Source: an uncultured Erythrobacter sp. (GTDB lineage Bacteria > Pseudomonadota > Alphaproteobacteria > Sphingomonadales > Sphingomonadaceae). From it: 64,000 bases of DNA. This document shows, one piece after another, positions 1-10,534 of this stretch. Location: NCBI GenBank assembly GCA_947499095.1, contig CANMMR010000007.1, forward strand, positions 124,001-188,000. The letters are read 5' to 3'. The translations under genes and the position numbers were made by a program. Position 1 is the first letter of the stretch. Every line of letters begins with the position of its first letter. Below the pieces are notes generated by a model. That model was not told the DNA's origin and ran no database searches. It saw nothing but the letters and a program-made list of their open reading frames with translations.

Positions 1-539
1 ATGATTTTGCCACCGGCGCGGTTCCATCGCGCGAATTCGGCTTCGGCAGCGTCGTAATTCCCGACGAGGTGGCGCTTGGTGAGGGTCGCCCGTGCAATTG
101 CGCCAGTATTGTAGTGGAAGCTGACGAGAGCATCGAATTGGGCTTGCGTGGTCGGGGCGTTGCCGAGGGCTTGCGCAACATCCTCCGCGTGACGGGCTAT
201 ATCGCGCTCTAGCCGCGCGTCGCATTGTGCCTGCGTCCATACGGTGCCGGCTCCGATGCCCGGACCAGTCGCGCCCCAGCCGATGGTCCAGGGCGCGCCT
301 CCTGTGCCGGGGTCCGGATAGGCTTCGACCAGCCCGTCGCGCCTGACACGCGCGCATCCTTCGAAGCGCTTGATGAGATCGATCCCGCGCTGACTTGCCT
401 TGTACTGCCCGCCGTCGCGGCTCTCGGTAGCAAGGCCGGTCGCCTCGTCGAGTGCGCGGTCGAGCGCGTCGACTTCGGATTGGCGAAACCCTCGACCAAG
501 CAGACGACGCACGGCATCGAATATGGATTTGCGATTCAT
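1..539 (-). CDS. GH24 (phage/T4-type) lysozyme, cut by the left edge of the window
   Basis: The minus strand is open from an ATG at 539 to base 1, and the gene continues out of the window, so the C-terminus is missing (179 residues visible). The family cleaves the MurNAc-GlcNAc bond of peptidoglycan. A short N-terminal segment of about 45 residues is followed by the GH24 signature: LIKRFEG with the likely catalytic Glu60, AYPDPGTGG with Asp76, WTIGWG with Thr85, then FDALVSFHYNTG, which is typical of the helical lobe. I see no signal peptide or membrane segment at the start, so export would need a holin or another route, as for phage endolysins. No other phage gene is visible; glnA lies next to it on the same strand, behind a terminator. 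It could be a prophage remnant or a domesticated host lysozyme. The family call is firm; the biological role is not. Confidence 0.8.
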   Translation of the reverse strand, partial: MNRKSIFDAVRRLLGRGFRQSEVDALDRALDEATGLATESRDGGQYKASQRGIDLIKRFEGCARVRRDGLVEAYPDPGTGGAPWTIGWGATGPGIGAGTVWTQAQCDARLERDIARHAEDVAQALGNAPTTQAQFDALVSFHYNTGAIARATLTKRHLVGNYDAAEAEFARWNRAGGKI

Positions 540-689
540 GAAAAGCGCTCCTTGCTCGAACAGGAAGCGATGCGATTAAGCAGGAAATGGCACAGTAGGA
601 AAATGATTTGGGTGCATCTCGCCTTGGCCGGCGGCCCTTTTCATCACTTATCGAGGAAGTCCATTCCGAGGCCTGTCCTCTCCGCAAGG

Positions 690-719
690 AAAAGGGCGCC
701 CGGATCGCTCCGGACGCCC
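690..719 (-). terminator. Rho-independent terminator of glnA
   Basis: Read on the minus strand just past the glnA stop, the bases form an 11-bp GC-rich stem (arms 709-719 and 694-704, one mismatch) with a four-base loop, followed by TTTT (690-693). It lies 35 bases downstream of the glnA stop codon and before the lysozyme gene, so it should separate the two transcripts. Confidence 0.75.
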
Positions 720-753
720 CCCTCGGTGATGGCGATGCTATGACCGCTAAAGG

Positions 754-2163
754 TTAAGCACTGTAATAGAGATCGAATTCCGCCGGGCACGGCGTCGTTT
801 CGACGCGCATGACTTCTTCCCATTTCAGTTCGCAATAAGCGTCGATCTGGTCCTTGGTGAAGACGTCGCCCTGAAGCAGGAATTCATGGTCGGCCTGCAG
901 CGCCTCGAGCGCTTCACGCAGGCTGCCGCAGACGGTCGGGACCTCGGCAAGTTCTGCCGGGGGCAGGTCGTAGAGGTTCTTGTCCATCGCTTCGCCCGGG
1001 TGGATCTTGTTCTGGATCCCGTCGAGGCCCGCCATCAGCAGCGCCGCATAGGCGAGGTAGGGGTTGGCCATCGCGTCGGGGAAGCGGAACTCCACGCGCT
1101 TGGCCTTGTCGCCCGCACCGTAGGGAATGCGGCAGGAAGCCGAGCGGTTGCGTGCCGAATAGGCCAGCAGCACCGGCGCTTCGAAGCCCGGCACAAGACG
1201 CTTGTAGCTATTGGTGGTCGGGTTGGTGAAGGCGTTCAGTGCCTTGGCATGCTTGATGACGCCGCCGATGTAATAGAGGCAGTTTTCGCTCAGGCCGCCA
1301 TACTGGTTGCCCGCAAAAGTCGGCTTGCCATCGTCCCAGATCGACATGTGGGTGTGCATCCCGCTGCCGTTATCGTCCTTGATCGGCTTGGGCATGAAGG
1401 TCGCGGTCTTGCCATAGGCATGGGCGACCTGGTGCACGACATACTTGTAGATCTGCATGTTGTCGGCGGTTTCGACGAGCGTGCCGAAGGTGAGGCCGAG
1501 CTCATGCTGAGCGGCGGCCACCTCGTGGTGGTGCTTGTCGCAGGGGAGGCCCATCTCGATCATGGTCGCGACCATCTCGCCGCGAATGTCGACGGCGCTA
1601 TCGACCGGGGCCACGGGGAAGTATCCGCCCTTGGCGCGCGGACGATGCGCCATGTTGCCTGATTCGTATTCCTTGCCGCTGTTGGTCGGCAGTTCGATAT
1701 CGTCGATCGCGTAGCCCGAACCGGCATAGCCGTCTTCGAAGCGGACATCGTCGAACATGAAGAATTCGGCTTCGGGGCCGACGAAGATCGTGTCGCCGAT
1801 ACCGGTCGACTTGAGGAAGGCCTCGGCGCGCTTGGCGGTGGTGCGCGGGTCACGGGCGTACCATTCGCCGGTCGAGGGTTCGACGATGTCGCAGAAGACG
1901 ATCATCATCGGCTCGGCGCTGAACGGGTCGAGATAGACCCGCTCGAGGTCGGGCTTCAGGATCATGTCGCTCTCGTTGATGACCTTCCAGCCGGCGATCG
2001 AGGAACCGTCGAACATCAGGCCGTCTTCGAGCTCGTCTTCGCCGAGGATCTTGGCGACCATGGTCAGGTGCTGCCACTTGCCCTTGGGGTCGGTGAAGCG
2101 CAGGTCGACCCACTCGATACCGTCGTCCTTGATCTGCTTGAGGACGTCCTTTGCACTTGCCAT
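754..2163 (-). CDS. glnA: Glutamine synthetase, type I
   Basis: The gene encodes ATP-dependent ligation of ammonia to glutamate, the entry point of nitrogen into the cell, in a cytosolic dodecamer. The protein is 469 residues, the same as enterobacterial GlnA. It starts [20 protein letters not shown]; the ATG at 2163 is chosen because the family begins there and an AAAGG sits about 9 bases upstream, although the frame is open further 5'. Visible family motifs are FDGSSIAGW in the beta-grasp domain, the metal- and ATP-binding stretches FVGPEAEFF and [21 protein letters not shown], and the adenylylation loop NLYDLPP with Tyr398, which implies control by GlnE. It lies 68 bases downstream of glnB on the same strand, most likely in one operon controlled by nitrogen status. 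Confidence 0.98.
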   Translation of the reverse strand: MASAKDVLKQIKDDGIEWVDLRFTDPKGKWQHLTMVAKILGEDELEDGLMFDGSSIAGWKVINESDMILKPDLERVYLDPFSAEPMMIVFCDIVEPSTGEWYARDPRTTAKRAEAFLKSTGIGDTIFVGPEAEFFMFDDVRFEDGYAGSGYAIDDIELPTNSGKEYESGNMAHRPRAKGGYFPVAPVDSAVDIRGEMVATMIEMGLPCDKHHHEVAAAQHELGLTFGTLVETADNMQIYKYVVHQVAHAYGKTATFMPKPIKDDNGSGMHTHMSIWDDGKPTFAGNQYGGLSENCLYYIGGVIKHAKALNAFTNPTTNSYKRLVPGFEAPVLLAYSARNRSASCRIPYGAGDKAKRVEFRFPDAMANPYLAYAALLMAGLDGIQNKIHPGEAMDKNLYDLPPAELAEVPTVCGSLREALEALQADHEFLLQGDVFTKDQIDAYCELKWEEVMRVETTPCPAEFDLYYSA

Positions 2164-2231
2164 GATGTCTTGCCTTTCGTTGGAACGGATAGGTTCTTGG
2201 GTAGCGCACCGGTGCGGCACGCCACGTTGAG

Positions 2232-2684
<453 letters not shown>

Positions 2685-2791
2685 TCAGCAAGTGGCGGCA
2701 CGGATTTGCGCCATCTTCGGGAATGATTCGGCGGGTGCAGCGCAATTGTTTCCGAAGTGCTGAACCGCAGTGCCTAAGGACCGAACCAGGG

Positions 2792-2810
2792 CTGCCTAAG
2801 ATTTAGGCAG
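2792..2810 (-). repeat. Perfect 8-bp inverted repeat over the argC stop codon
   Basis: CTGCCTAA-GAT-TTAGGCAG forms a perfect 8-bp stem with a three-base loop. The TTA at 2803-2805 is the reverse complement of the argC stop codon, so the hairpin covers the end of the gene. There is no T-run after it. It could be a weak terminator or an mRNA 3'-end stabiliser between the argC and glnB transcripts. A related CCTAAGG lies at 2773-2779. Confidence 0.45.
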
Positions 2811-3741
2811 GTACGAGCTTCAAGCCTGCAGTCTCGGGCAGCCCGCACATGAGGTTGAGGTTCTGCACAGCTGCTCCGCTGGCACCTTTGCCCAAGTTAT
2901 CCAACCTGGCGACAAGACGGGCATTCGAGCCGCCCTCGTTGCCGACCACGAACAACTCCATGCGGTCCCACGGCGCAGCTTGGGGTACAAGCGTCAACTC
3001 GGCCGGCGCGGGTGCGGAGCTCACCGTCACGACGCTTGAGCCATCATAAAACTCGCGCAGCGCATTGCGCAGATCGTCCGCATGCGGATCGTTTTCCATG
3101 GCGCCGAGATGCAGCGGAACTTCCACGATCATCCCGCGGAACACCGGCACCACGGCGGGCGCGAAAAGCACGGAGTGCTCAAGGCCTGCGTGCGCTTTCA
3201 TTTCGGGCAGGTGCTTGTGCGCGAGATCGTAGCCATAGGCGCGAAATCCTGGGGCAGCGCCGCTCTCATAGCGTTCGATCAGCGCCTTGCCGCCGCCCGA
3301 ATAGCCGCTGACCGCATTGACGGTGTAGGGCCAGTCCGCAGGTAGTAGCTCGGCCTGAACCAAGGGTGCGATCAGAGCGACGAAGCCGGTCGGATAGCAG
3401 CCCGGATTGCTCACCCGGCGGGCATTGGCCACGCGTTCCTGGCCGACCAGTTCGGGAAAGCCGTAGCACCAGCCTTCTGCGGTCCGGTGCGCGCTCGAGG
3501 CATCGATGATGCGGGTGCCGTTGGCCGGATCTACCAGCTCGACCGCTTCGCGCGCGGCATCGTCCGGCAAGCAGAGTATGGCGACATCCGCCTCGTTCAA
3601 GGCTTCGCGGCGCGCCGCGGTGTCCTTGCGTTGCGCGTCGTCGAGCGCGATCAGCTCGAACTCGGAGCGATCCTTCAGCCGGTCGGCTATTTCGAGGCCT
3701 GTCGTACCGGCGGCCCCGTCGATGAAAATGCGGTGCGTCAC
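2803..3741 (-). CDS. argC: N-acetyl-gamma-glutamyl-phosphate reductase (type 2)
   Basis: This is the third step of arginine biosynthesis: NADPH-dependent reduction of N-acetylglutamyl phosphate to the semialdehyde. The protein is 312 residues, the length of the shorter type 2 (ArgC2) enzymes. It starts IFIDGAAGTTGLEIADRL, where GAAGTTG is the Rossmann dinucleotide loop; the catalytic cysteine is Cys115 in NPGCYPTG, and HKHLPEMKAH is the conserved histidine region. The start is a GTG at 3741 that overlaps the stop of the upstream SH3-like gene (GTGA), which argues for translational coupling and against the longer open frame. No other arg gene is adjacent. Confidence 0.95.
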   Translation of the reverse strand: MTHRIFIDGAAGTTGLEIADRLKDRSEFELIALDDAQRKDTAARREALNEADVAILCLPDDAAREAVELVDPANGTRIIDASSAHRTAEGWCYGFPELVGQERVANARRVSNPGCYPTGFVALIAPLVQAELLPADWPYTVNAVSGYSGGGKALIERYESGAAPGFRAYGYDLAHKHLPEMKAHAGLEHSVLFAPAVVPVFRGMIVEVPLHLGAMENDPHADDLRNALREFYDGSSVVTVSSAPAPAELTLVPQAAPWDRMELFVVGNEGGSNARLVARLDNLGKGASGAAVQNLNLMCGLPETAGLKLVPA

Positions 3742-4085
3742 GCGGCGGGGGCGAGCGCGCCGAGATGGACGTAACCGCTCGGTCCCTCGGGACCGCAGGC
3801 GATCCAGGCCCAGTCGCCTGCGCAATCGAGCAGTTCGATTTCGGTGCCTGCATCGATCGTCGCGCCGTCATCGGCATCGTCGCGCATAGCGATCTTGAGC
3901 GTCACGGCCTCGCTACCGACGCGGCGAAGTTGGGGAATTACGTAATGCGCGGACAAATACCGGCCTGCCAGCGCAATATGCGCCAAGTCGCCCCGCAGGG
4001 GCAGCGTGCCCGGCGCGGGGCGGTCCACCGGACCATTCAGTCCGACGATGCCGTCGGGCAATGTGTAGTCTGCAGGCGAGGTCAC
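3738..4085 (-). CDS. Small SH3-like domain protein
   Basis: This is a 115-residue protein starting at a GTG (4085). The C-terminal half (about residues 40-110) has the look of a bacterial SH3-type beta-barrel: short strands with TEIELLDCAGDWAWIACG and a closing SGYVHLGAL. Domains of this kind often bind cell-wall peptides, and the segment GRYLSAHYVIP resembles the N-terminal part of NlpC/P60-type peptidases of sphingomonads, but no catalytic Cys/His domain is present. No signal peptide is visible. It is coupled to argC by a four-base overlap, which may be only convenience. The function is unknown; it might be a remnant or a stand-alone regulator of a cell-wall hydrolase. Confidence 0.7.
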   Translation of the reverse strand: MTSPADYTLPDGIVGLNGPVDRPAPGTLPLRGDLAHIALAGRYLSAHYVIPQLRRVGSEAVTLKIAMRDDADDGATIDAGTEIELLDCAGDWAWIACGPEGPSGYVHLGALAPAA

Positions 4086-4159
4086 GCTTCCGGGTCAATC
4101 CGTTTCAAGGTTTCGCGGCGCTTAGCTGCGCCGCGCCGATCCCGCAAGATTGGCGCGGC

Positions 4160-5548
<1,389 letters not shown>

Positions 5549-5593
5549 AGGTGGCAAGTCCCCGTTCATTTCGTCTGACGCAAAGGAAGCGCG

Positions 5594-6418
5594 ATGCGAG
5601 CCCACCTGTTCCTGATTTCCCTCGCCCTGTCGAGTGCAGCCTGTTCCGACGGTGCCGAGTACGCCGAGCGGGCGGGCGTCGCGGAGCGTCCGGCTGCGAC
5701 CGCCAGTGCGACTGCCTCAACTCCGGCGAGGGAGGCGCAGGCCGTCACTTTCGAAGACAATGCAGACGATAATGGCGACACACGCGCCTTTGCTTACAGT
5801 TGGCCTGCCGAAGCCTCCGCCATTCCGGCGCTTGCCGAACAGTTGCAGGCAGAGCGCGACGAGCAACTCGCCGAGCAGAAGAACGAGTGGCAGAGCGCGC
5901 TGGCTGACTCGCCAGTCGACTGCGTCTCCTGCCGCAATCGTGGTTTCGAAAAGAAGTGGCTGGTCGTCACCGATTTGCCCGACTGGCTGAGCCTGAGCGC
6001 CGATCTTTATGTCTACACCGGTGGCGCGCATGGCACCTATGGCAAGAGCTCGCTGGTGTGGGACAAGTCCGCCGGGCGCGGCATGGCCGGTATCGAACTG
6101 TTCAATTCGCCCGTCGATCTCGAGCAAGCTCTGGGCGCGAAGCTTTGCACCGCGTTGAACGAAGCCCGCGCAAAGCGTCGTGGCGGGCCGGTCGGGCCAG
6201 ATGGCGAATGGCCGAACGATTGCCCGGGACTGGACGAAGCCTCGATTCTCGTCGGCTCCTCCAACGCACAGACCTTCGACCGGATTGCGGTTTATTTCGG
6301 GCCCTACGTGGCCGGACCTTATGCCGAGGGCGATTACGAACTCGATTTCCCGGTGACGGCCAGCGTTATCGATGCGGTCAAACCCGAATATGCCGATGCC
6401 TTCAGCGTGAAGCGCTGA
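5594..6418 (+). CDS. RsiV/PdaC-like lipoprotein (DUF3298-type)
   Basis: The 274-residue protein has a signal peptide and lipobox (LSSAAC, Cys17), so it should be lipid-anchored in the envelope. A low-complexity Ala/Thr linker (about 20-50) leads to a region resembling the DUF4163/DUF3298 pair found in RsiV and PdaC: FAYSWPAEASAIP, then DLYVYTGGAHGTYG and, near the end, YFGPYVAGPYAEGDYEL. In RsiV this fold binds lysozyme and holds a sigma factor, but here there is no cytosolic anti-sigma segment, so that role should not be transferred. Two Cys pairs (CVSC and others) may form disulfides. AAAGGAAG lies a few bases before the ATG. It is divergent to the M17 gene and 40 bases ahead of map. Confidence 0.75.
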   Translation: MRAHLFLISLALSSAACSDGAEYAERAGVAERPAATASATASTPAREAQAVTFEDNADDNGDTRAFAYSWPAEASAIPALAEQLQAERDEQLAEQKNEWQSALADSPVDCVSCRNRGFEKKWLVVTDLPDWLSLSADLYVYTGGAHGTYGKSSLVWDKSAGRGMAGIELFNSPVDLEQALGAKLCTALNEARAKRRGGPVGPDGEWPNDCPGLDEASILVGSSNAQTFDRIAVYFGPYVAGPYAEGDYELDFPVTASVIDAVKPEYADAFSVKR

Positions 6419-6458
6419 TTGGCTCGCAATCCGTCGTGGCAATCGCTATGTCGCGCGG

Positions 6459-7286
6459 ATGACAGAATATCAGGTGATCGAAGGCGACCAGACCGTCTAC
6501 CGCGACGGGACCATCAAGCTGCATGGCGAGGATGGTTTCGAAGGCATGCGCAAGGCGGGCCGGCTGGCGGCCGAAATTCTCGACGAGCTGACTACGTTCG
6601 TGAAGCCCGGCGTGACGACCGGCGAGATCGACGATCTCGTGCGCGGTATGACGCTGGATGCGGGCGCGGTTCCGGCGACCATGGGCTATCGCGGCTATAC
6701 GCACAGCTGCTGCACCTCCATCAACCATGTGATCTGCCATGGCATCCCGGGCGACAAGGCGCTGAAAGACGGCGACATCGTCAATATCGACGTCACCCCG
6801 TTGCTGGACGGCTGGCACGGCGATACCAGCCGCATGTTCTACGCCGGGGAGCCTGCGCTCAAGGCTACGAAGCTGGTCGATGTTACTTACGAATGCCTGA
6901 TGCTGGGGATCGAGGCCGCTGCGAAGCCCGGCGCGCGGCTCGGCGATATTGGCGCCGCGATCGAGGCGCATGCGCGGCAGTTCCGCTATGGCGTGGTGCA
7001 GGAGTTCTGCGGCCACGGCCTTGGCCGCCTGTTCCACGATGCGCCGGAAGTCATCCACGCGGCGAAGGCCGGGACCGGCCCGCAATTGAAGCCCGGCATG
7101 TTCTTCACCATCGAACCCATGATCAACCTCGGTCGTCCGCATGCGAAGATCCTGCGCGACGGCTGGACCGCGGTGACGCGCGACAAGTCGCTCTCCGCGC
7201 AGTTCGAACACTCGATCGCGATTACCGAGGACGGGGTGGAGATTTTCACCGAAAGCCCGAAGGGGCTGCACAAGCCGCCCTATTGA
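6459..7286 (+). CDS. map: Methionine aminopeptidase, type I
   Basis: This enzyme removes the initiator methionine from nascent proteins after deformylation; it is cytosolic and requires a metal ion. The 275-residue protein carries the pita-bread fold residues: INHVICHGIP with the substrate-side His, the metal-binding aspartates in NIDVTPLLDGWHGD, His in CGHGLGRLFH, Glu in FTIEPMI and Glu in FEHSIAI. The N-terminal 20 residues (MTEYQVIEGDQTVYRDGTIK) are a short extension before the core, common in alphaproteobacterial forms. It follows the lipoprotein gene by 40 bases and is itself followed by a REP-like inverted repeat. Confidence 0.97.
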   Translation: MTEYQVIEGDQTVYRDGTIKLHGEDGFEGMRKAGRLAAEILDELTTFVKPGVTTGEIDDLVRGMTLDAGAVPATMGYRGYTHSCCTSINHVICHGIPGDKALKDGDIVNIDVTPLLDGWHGDTSRMFYAGEPALKATKLVDVTYECLMLGIEAAAKPGARLGDIGAAIEAHARQFRYGVVQEFCGHGLGRLFHDAPEVIHAAKAGTGPQLKPGMFFTIEPMINLGRPHAKILRDGWTAVTRDKSLSAQFEHSIAITEDGVEIFTESPKGLHKPPY

Positions 7287-7310
7287 GCGGCTTTTCGGGC
7301 GCCGTGCCTA

Positions 7311-7386
7311 TCCTTCGACAAGCTCAGGATGAGCGGGCCCTGGGTCGAATTCACAAAGTCCGCTTGCCCTGAGCCTGTCGAAGGGC
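7311..7386. repeat. REP-like inverted repeat of the sphingomonad type
   Basis: Two arms, CCTTCGACAAGCTCAGG (7312-7328) and its near-perfect reverse complement CCCTGAGCCTGTCGAAGGGC (7367-7386), flank about 38 bases. This arm sequence is a familiar intergenic repeat in Sphingomonadales genomes. It sits between the convergent ends of map and ccmB and could act as a bidirectional transcription block. Only one copy is seen in this window. Confidence 0.75.
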
Positions 7387-7396
7387 ACGCGCAACT

Positions 7397-8050
7397 TCAT
7401 CCTTCCCGCGCCGACCTGATGGCCGCTCCCGCAGCGAAGGGTGCGATGGCGCAGAGCCCGAGGCTAATGGCCGACGTGAGCAGCAGTCCGCTGCTTTCGG
7501 GCCGCGAGAGTGCGCCTGCGCCGAAAATCAGGATCGGCACGGCCAGCGGGATCACCATCAGACCTGCGAGCGCCGCGCCGCCGCGCAGCGATGCGGTGAG
7601 CGCGGCGACGATCAGGCCCACGGCGGCCAGGCCCGGCGTGCCGGCCAGCAGACCGAGCAGTACTGTACGCAGCGTTTCTCCTCCCAGGCCGAGTAGGGCC
7701 GCGGCGGGCAGGGTCGCCAGCAACAGTAACGGCGCAAAGGCGACCCAGTGGGCCAGGAGGCGCGAAGCCATGGCAAGTTCCTCGCTCACGCCGCGCAGGT
7801 GCAGCTGGTCGAAAACGCCCGCATCGAGATCGGCGGTCACCAGCTTTTCCAGCGGGAGGATCGCGGCGAGCAGCGCTGCGACCCAGATCACACCGCCGCC
7901 GGTCCGCGCCAACAGTTGGGCGTCGGGCCCGACGGCGAACGGGTAGAGCATCGCGACGGCGAGGAAGAACAGCAGCGGCAGCACGCCTGCACCGCCACGC
8001 CCGCCGGGTAGCAGCAGGCCGAGATCGCGGCGCAGCAGGGGGCCGATCAT
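7397..8050 (-). CDS. ccmB: Heme exporter protein B (cytochrome c maturation)
   Basis: CcmB is the inner-membrane subunit of the CcmABC machine that releases heme-loaded CcmE for c-type cytochrome assembly. The 217-residue protein starts MIGPLLRRDLGLLLPGGRGG and has about six hydrophobic segments, the usual CcmB size and topology. Its ATG overlaps the ccmA stop (ATGA at 8047-8050), so the two are coupled. ccmC, ccmE and the remaining genes are not in this window, as is usual in sphingomonads, where the set is scattered. Confidence 0.93.
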   Translation of the reverse strand: MIGPLLRRDLGLLLPGGRGGAGVLPLLFFLAVAMLYPFAVGPDAQLLARTGGGVIWVAALLAAILPLEKLVTADLDAGVFDQLHLRGVSEELAMASRLLAHWVAFAPLLLLATLPAAALLGLGGETLRTVLLGLLAGTPGLAAVGLIVAALTASLRGGAALAGLMVIPLAVPILIFGAGALSRPESSGLLLTSAISLGLCAIAPFAAGAAIRSAREG

Positions 8051-8628
8051 GCGGCGAACTCCGCCAACGCGATGGTGCGCGGGGAGGGCAGGGCGATCGG
8101 CTGGTGCGAGGCGACGATGGCGATCCCGCCGCCTTGGCAGTGCTGCGCGATCAGTGCCTCGAAGGCTTTCTGCGCCTGCGTGTCCAAGCCGTTCAGCGGC
8201 TCGTCCAGCAGCCAGATCGGACAATCGCGGTTGAGCAAACGGGCGAGCGCGGCGCGTTTGCGTTGGCCGGTCGACAAGAAGCGCACCGGCACGTCCAGCA
8301 GGTCGGCGAGGTCGAGCAATTCCATCGCCCGGCCCGCATCGCGGCAGCCGTCGAGCGTCTCCCAGAAGTCCAGCGCCTTGCCCAGCGGCAGCGACTCGTC
8401 CAGCGCCAGCCGCTCGTCCACCAGGCCGATACCGCCGACAGTTTCCACTGTGCCCGCGAAAGGGCGGAGCAGCCCCGCAAGGATGCGGATCAGGCTCGAT
8501 TTGCCGATCCCGTTCGCGCCGGTCACATGCACTGCCGCACTGCTGTCACATTCGAGACTTAGCCCCCTGAACAGCAGGCGGTCGCCGCGGCGGCAGGCGA
8601 GGTCTTTCGCGGCGAGGCGGGCTTGCAT
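8047..8628 (-). CDS. ccmA: Heme exporter ATP-binding protein A (cytochrome c maturation)
   Basis: This is the ATPase subunit that drives the CcmABCD complex. The 193-residue single ABC domain shows Walker A GANGIGKSSL, the ABC signature as LSTGQRKR and Walker B PIWLLDEPL followed by LNGLDTQ, and the switch His in ASHQP. The start MQARLAAKDLACRRGD (ATG at 8628) is chosen because homologues begin there; the frame upstream reads as non-coding. It is the first gene of ccmA-ccmB. A 70-base gap separates it from the divergent pterin dehydratase gene. Confidence 0.94.
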   Translation of the reverse strand: MQARLAAKDLACRRGDRLLFRGLSLECDSSAAVHVTGANGIGKSSLIRILAGLLRPFAGTVETVGGIGLVDERLALDESLPLGKALDFWETLDGCRDAGRAMELLDLADLLDVPVRFLSTGQRKRAALARLLNRDCPIWLLDEPLNGLDTQAQKAFEALIAQHCQGGGIAIVASHQPIALPSPRTIALAEFAA

Positions 8629-8698
8629 GGCGCGCAGCGATAGGCAAAAGCCGCCGCTGTCACAAGCGAGGTGACGAGGTCTTCGAAGGATGAACAGG

Positions 8699-8992
8699 AT
8701 GTCGGTCGAAAAGCTGAGCGAGGAAGAATGCAAGACCTGGCTGAGCGCCTTGCCGAAATGGTCGCTGGCCCGCGATGGCGATGCGATCGAGCGCAAGTTC
8801 CAGTTCGACGATTTTGCTGAAGCCTTCGGGTTCATGGCGCGCGTTGCCCTGATCGCGGAAAAGCGCGACCACCATCCCGAGTGGTTCAACGTCTACAACA
8901 AAGTCGAGATCACGCTCACCACGCATGACGCGGGCGGCTTGAGCCTGCGCGACGTGAAGATGGCGCGCAAGATCGACGCGCTGCTCGGCTAG
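8699..8992 (+). CDS. phhB: 4a-hydroxytetrahydrobiopterin (pterin-4a-carbinolamine) dehydratase
   Basis: The enzyme dehydrates pterin-4a-carbinolamine, recycling tetrahydropterin for aromatic amino acid hydroxylases. The 97-residue protein carries the family signature [16 protein letters not shown] followed by TTHDAGGLS. Two in-frame ATGs are possible, 8690 and 8699. GAAGG at 8685-8689 abuts the first but lies nine bases from the second, so 8699 is preferred. No phenylalanine hydroxylase gene is nearby, and in many bacteria the protein may serve another pterin step, so the physiological partner is unknown. Confidence 0.93.
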   Translation: MSVEKLSEEECKTWLSALPKWSLARDGDAIERKFQFDDFAEAFGFMARVALIAEKRDHHPEWFNVYNKVEITLTTHDAGGLSLRDVKMARKIDALLG

Positions 8993-8996
8993 GCGT

Positions 8997-9803
8997 TCAC
9001 CGACCGAGCGGGCGCGCACTCTCGCGGGTCTGCTTGCGGACCCGGCCCGGCAGCCACCGTGCAGCAAAAGCCATCTGCTTGGCGGTCTTGCCGACGGTCG
9101 TGTGCAGCTTCTCGCCATGGACCGCGTCCCATGCGGCCTGTGCGACCTCCAGCACCGGGGTGATCTCCAGTCCGGCCTCGGTCACGCGTTGGCGGATCCC
9201 CTCGTTGGTCTGCGCATTGGGCGTGTGGTCCAGCAGCGGCGTGTCGATGAAGCTCGGCATCAGCGAGCGGACCTTGATCCCGTCCTCCGCCCATTCGCCA
9301 TCGAGGCTCTCGGTAATTGCCCGCACGCCGAACTTGGTTGCCGAATAGACGCTGGCCCCCGGCGTGCCGTAAATCCCGGCCGCGCTCGCCGTATTGAGCA
9401 GGCATGAGTTAGGGGCGGTCTTCTTGAGATGCGGATAGGCCGCCTGCGCGCCGAACAGCACGCCCTTCAGATTGATGTCGAGGCAACGTTCGATTTCCTC
9501 GGTCGAATTCTCGACCAGCGAGCCGCCGATCGGGATGCCGGCATTGTTGAAAACCACATCGATGCGTCCGCCCGCTGCGGTGGCGAAGCTTTCCAGCGCC
9601 TCGTCCCAGGCGGAGCGGTCACGAACATCGAACTTGTGCGCATAAGTGAAGCCATGGCCGATCATGCCGAGCGTTTCATCCATACCCGCCTGGTCGATAT
9701 CCCCGACGCCGACGAACCAGTCGCGCGCGCCGAAATAGGTCGCGACCGCGCGGCCGATGCCCGACCCGCCGCCGGTGATGAAGATCGCTTTACGGTCCGC
9801 CAT
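8997..9803 (-). CDS. Short-chain dehydrogenase/reductase (classical SDR)
   Basis: This is a 268-residue NAD(P)-dependent oxidoreductase. The N-terminal Rossmann motif is TGGGSGIG, followed by VFNNAG and the catalytic YSATK with the preceding Ser in NTASAAG. An acidic residue after the second strand (VGDIDQAG) suggests NAD(H) rather than NADPH. The start [11 protein letters not shown] (ATG at 9803) fits the family; the longer open frame upstream runs through the next gene antisense. The C-terminal 25 residues are basic ([20 protein letters not shown]). The substrate cannot be read from the sequence. It lies 23 bases downstream of the glycosylase gene on the same strand. Confidence 0.9.
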   Translation of the reverse strand: MADRKAIFITGGGSGIGRAVATYFGARDWFVGVGDIDQAGMDETLGMIGHGFTYAHKFDVRDRSAWDEALESFATAAGGRIDVVFNNAGIPIGGSLVENSTEEIERCLDINLKGVLFGAQAAYPHLKKTAPNSCLLNTASAAGIYGTPGASVYSATKFGVRAITESLDGEWAEDGIKVRSLMPSFIDTPLLDHTPNAQTNEGIRQRVTEAGLEITPVLEVAQAAWDAVHGEKLHTTVGKTAKQMAFAARWLPGRVRKQTRESARPLGR

Positions 9804-9826
9804 GTTTGTCTCTCTCCTCGAGCGCG

Positions 9827-10444
9827 CTACAGCGCGGCATTGTTGTAGGTGTGCCAGGTGAAAATCGCCATGGCCCCGCGATAAGGTCGCCATTGCTCGC
9901 CCATCGCGCGTGTTTCCTTCTCGCTCGGTCGTGCAGGCAGGTCGAGCAAGCGCCCGACCGCTTGCTGCACGGCGAGGTCTCCCGCAGGCCAGATGTCCGG
10001 GCGGCCTTCCGCGAACAGCAGGTAGATTTCCGCCGACCAACGGCCGATGCCCTTGATCCGGGTGAGTTCGGCAATCGCCTCCTCGTCGTCTTCCGGCAGG
10101 TCGTCGAGGCTCAGCTCATTGCTCGCGACCAGTTCGCACAGCGACCGGGCATAGCCCTGCTTCTGGCGGGAAAGGCCGCAAGCGCGCAGCGTGTCGAAAT
10201 CGCGGTCGAGCAGATCTTGCGGGTGCATATTCTCGCCCAGCTCGGCCTCCAGTCTGTTCCACACCGAGGCAGCGGCGGCCACGCTGACCTGCTGGCCCAC
10301 GATGGTGCGAAGCAGCGTGCGATAGCCGGTCGGCCTGATCCGCTCTTGGGGATAGCCGCAACGCTCCAGCGCCGCCGCGACGGTCGCATCGTCGCGCGCA
10401 ACCGCATCGAGATGCTCGCGCAATTGTGCATTCGTCAGGCCCAT
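9827..10444 (-). CDS. DNA-3-methyladenine glycosylase, AlkA/HhH-GPD family
   Basis: The 205-residue protein is a base-excision repair enzyme of the helix-hairpin-helix superfamily, expected to remove alkylated purines. The hairpin [17 protein letters not shown] is followed by the catalytic Asp in [25 protein letters not shown] is the typical helix before it. It lacks the N-terminal TBP-like domain of E. coli AlkA, matching the shorter bacterial and yeast Mag1 type. The ATG at 10444 ([12 protein letters not shown]) is chosen; the frame is open upstream but overlaps the divergent ferredoxin gene. No iron-sulfur cysteines are present, which excludes the Nth/MutY groups. Confidence 0.88.
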   Translation of the reverse strand: MGLTNAQLREHLDAVARDDATVAAALERCGYPQERIRPTGYRTLLRTIVGQQVSVAAAASVWNRLEAELGENMHPQDLLDRDFDTLRACGLSRQKQGYARSLCELVASNELSLDDLPEDDEEAIAELTRIKGIGRWSAEIYLLFAEGRPDIWPAGDLAVQQAVGRLLDLPARPSEKETRAMGEQWRPYRGAMAIFTWHTYNNAAL

Positions 10445-10534
10445 GGCGGCGCGTGCTTGCCTTCCCGCGTTCGATTGAATAGCAGCCGCCCGCATAGGTC
10501 GGGCCAGTGGCCCATTGCAACCGAGGAAGCATTC

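Noticed and set aside
225-743. Plus-strand open frame over the lysozyme and glnA terminator
   Set aside because: Antisense to a gene with GH24 motifs and crosses a terminator; the translation has no recognisable domain.
5594-6418. Calling the lipoprotein an anti-sigma factor (RsiV)
   Set aside because: The periplasmic domain resembles RsiV, but there is no transmembrane helix with a cytosolic sigma-binding part and no ECF sigma gene beside it.
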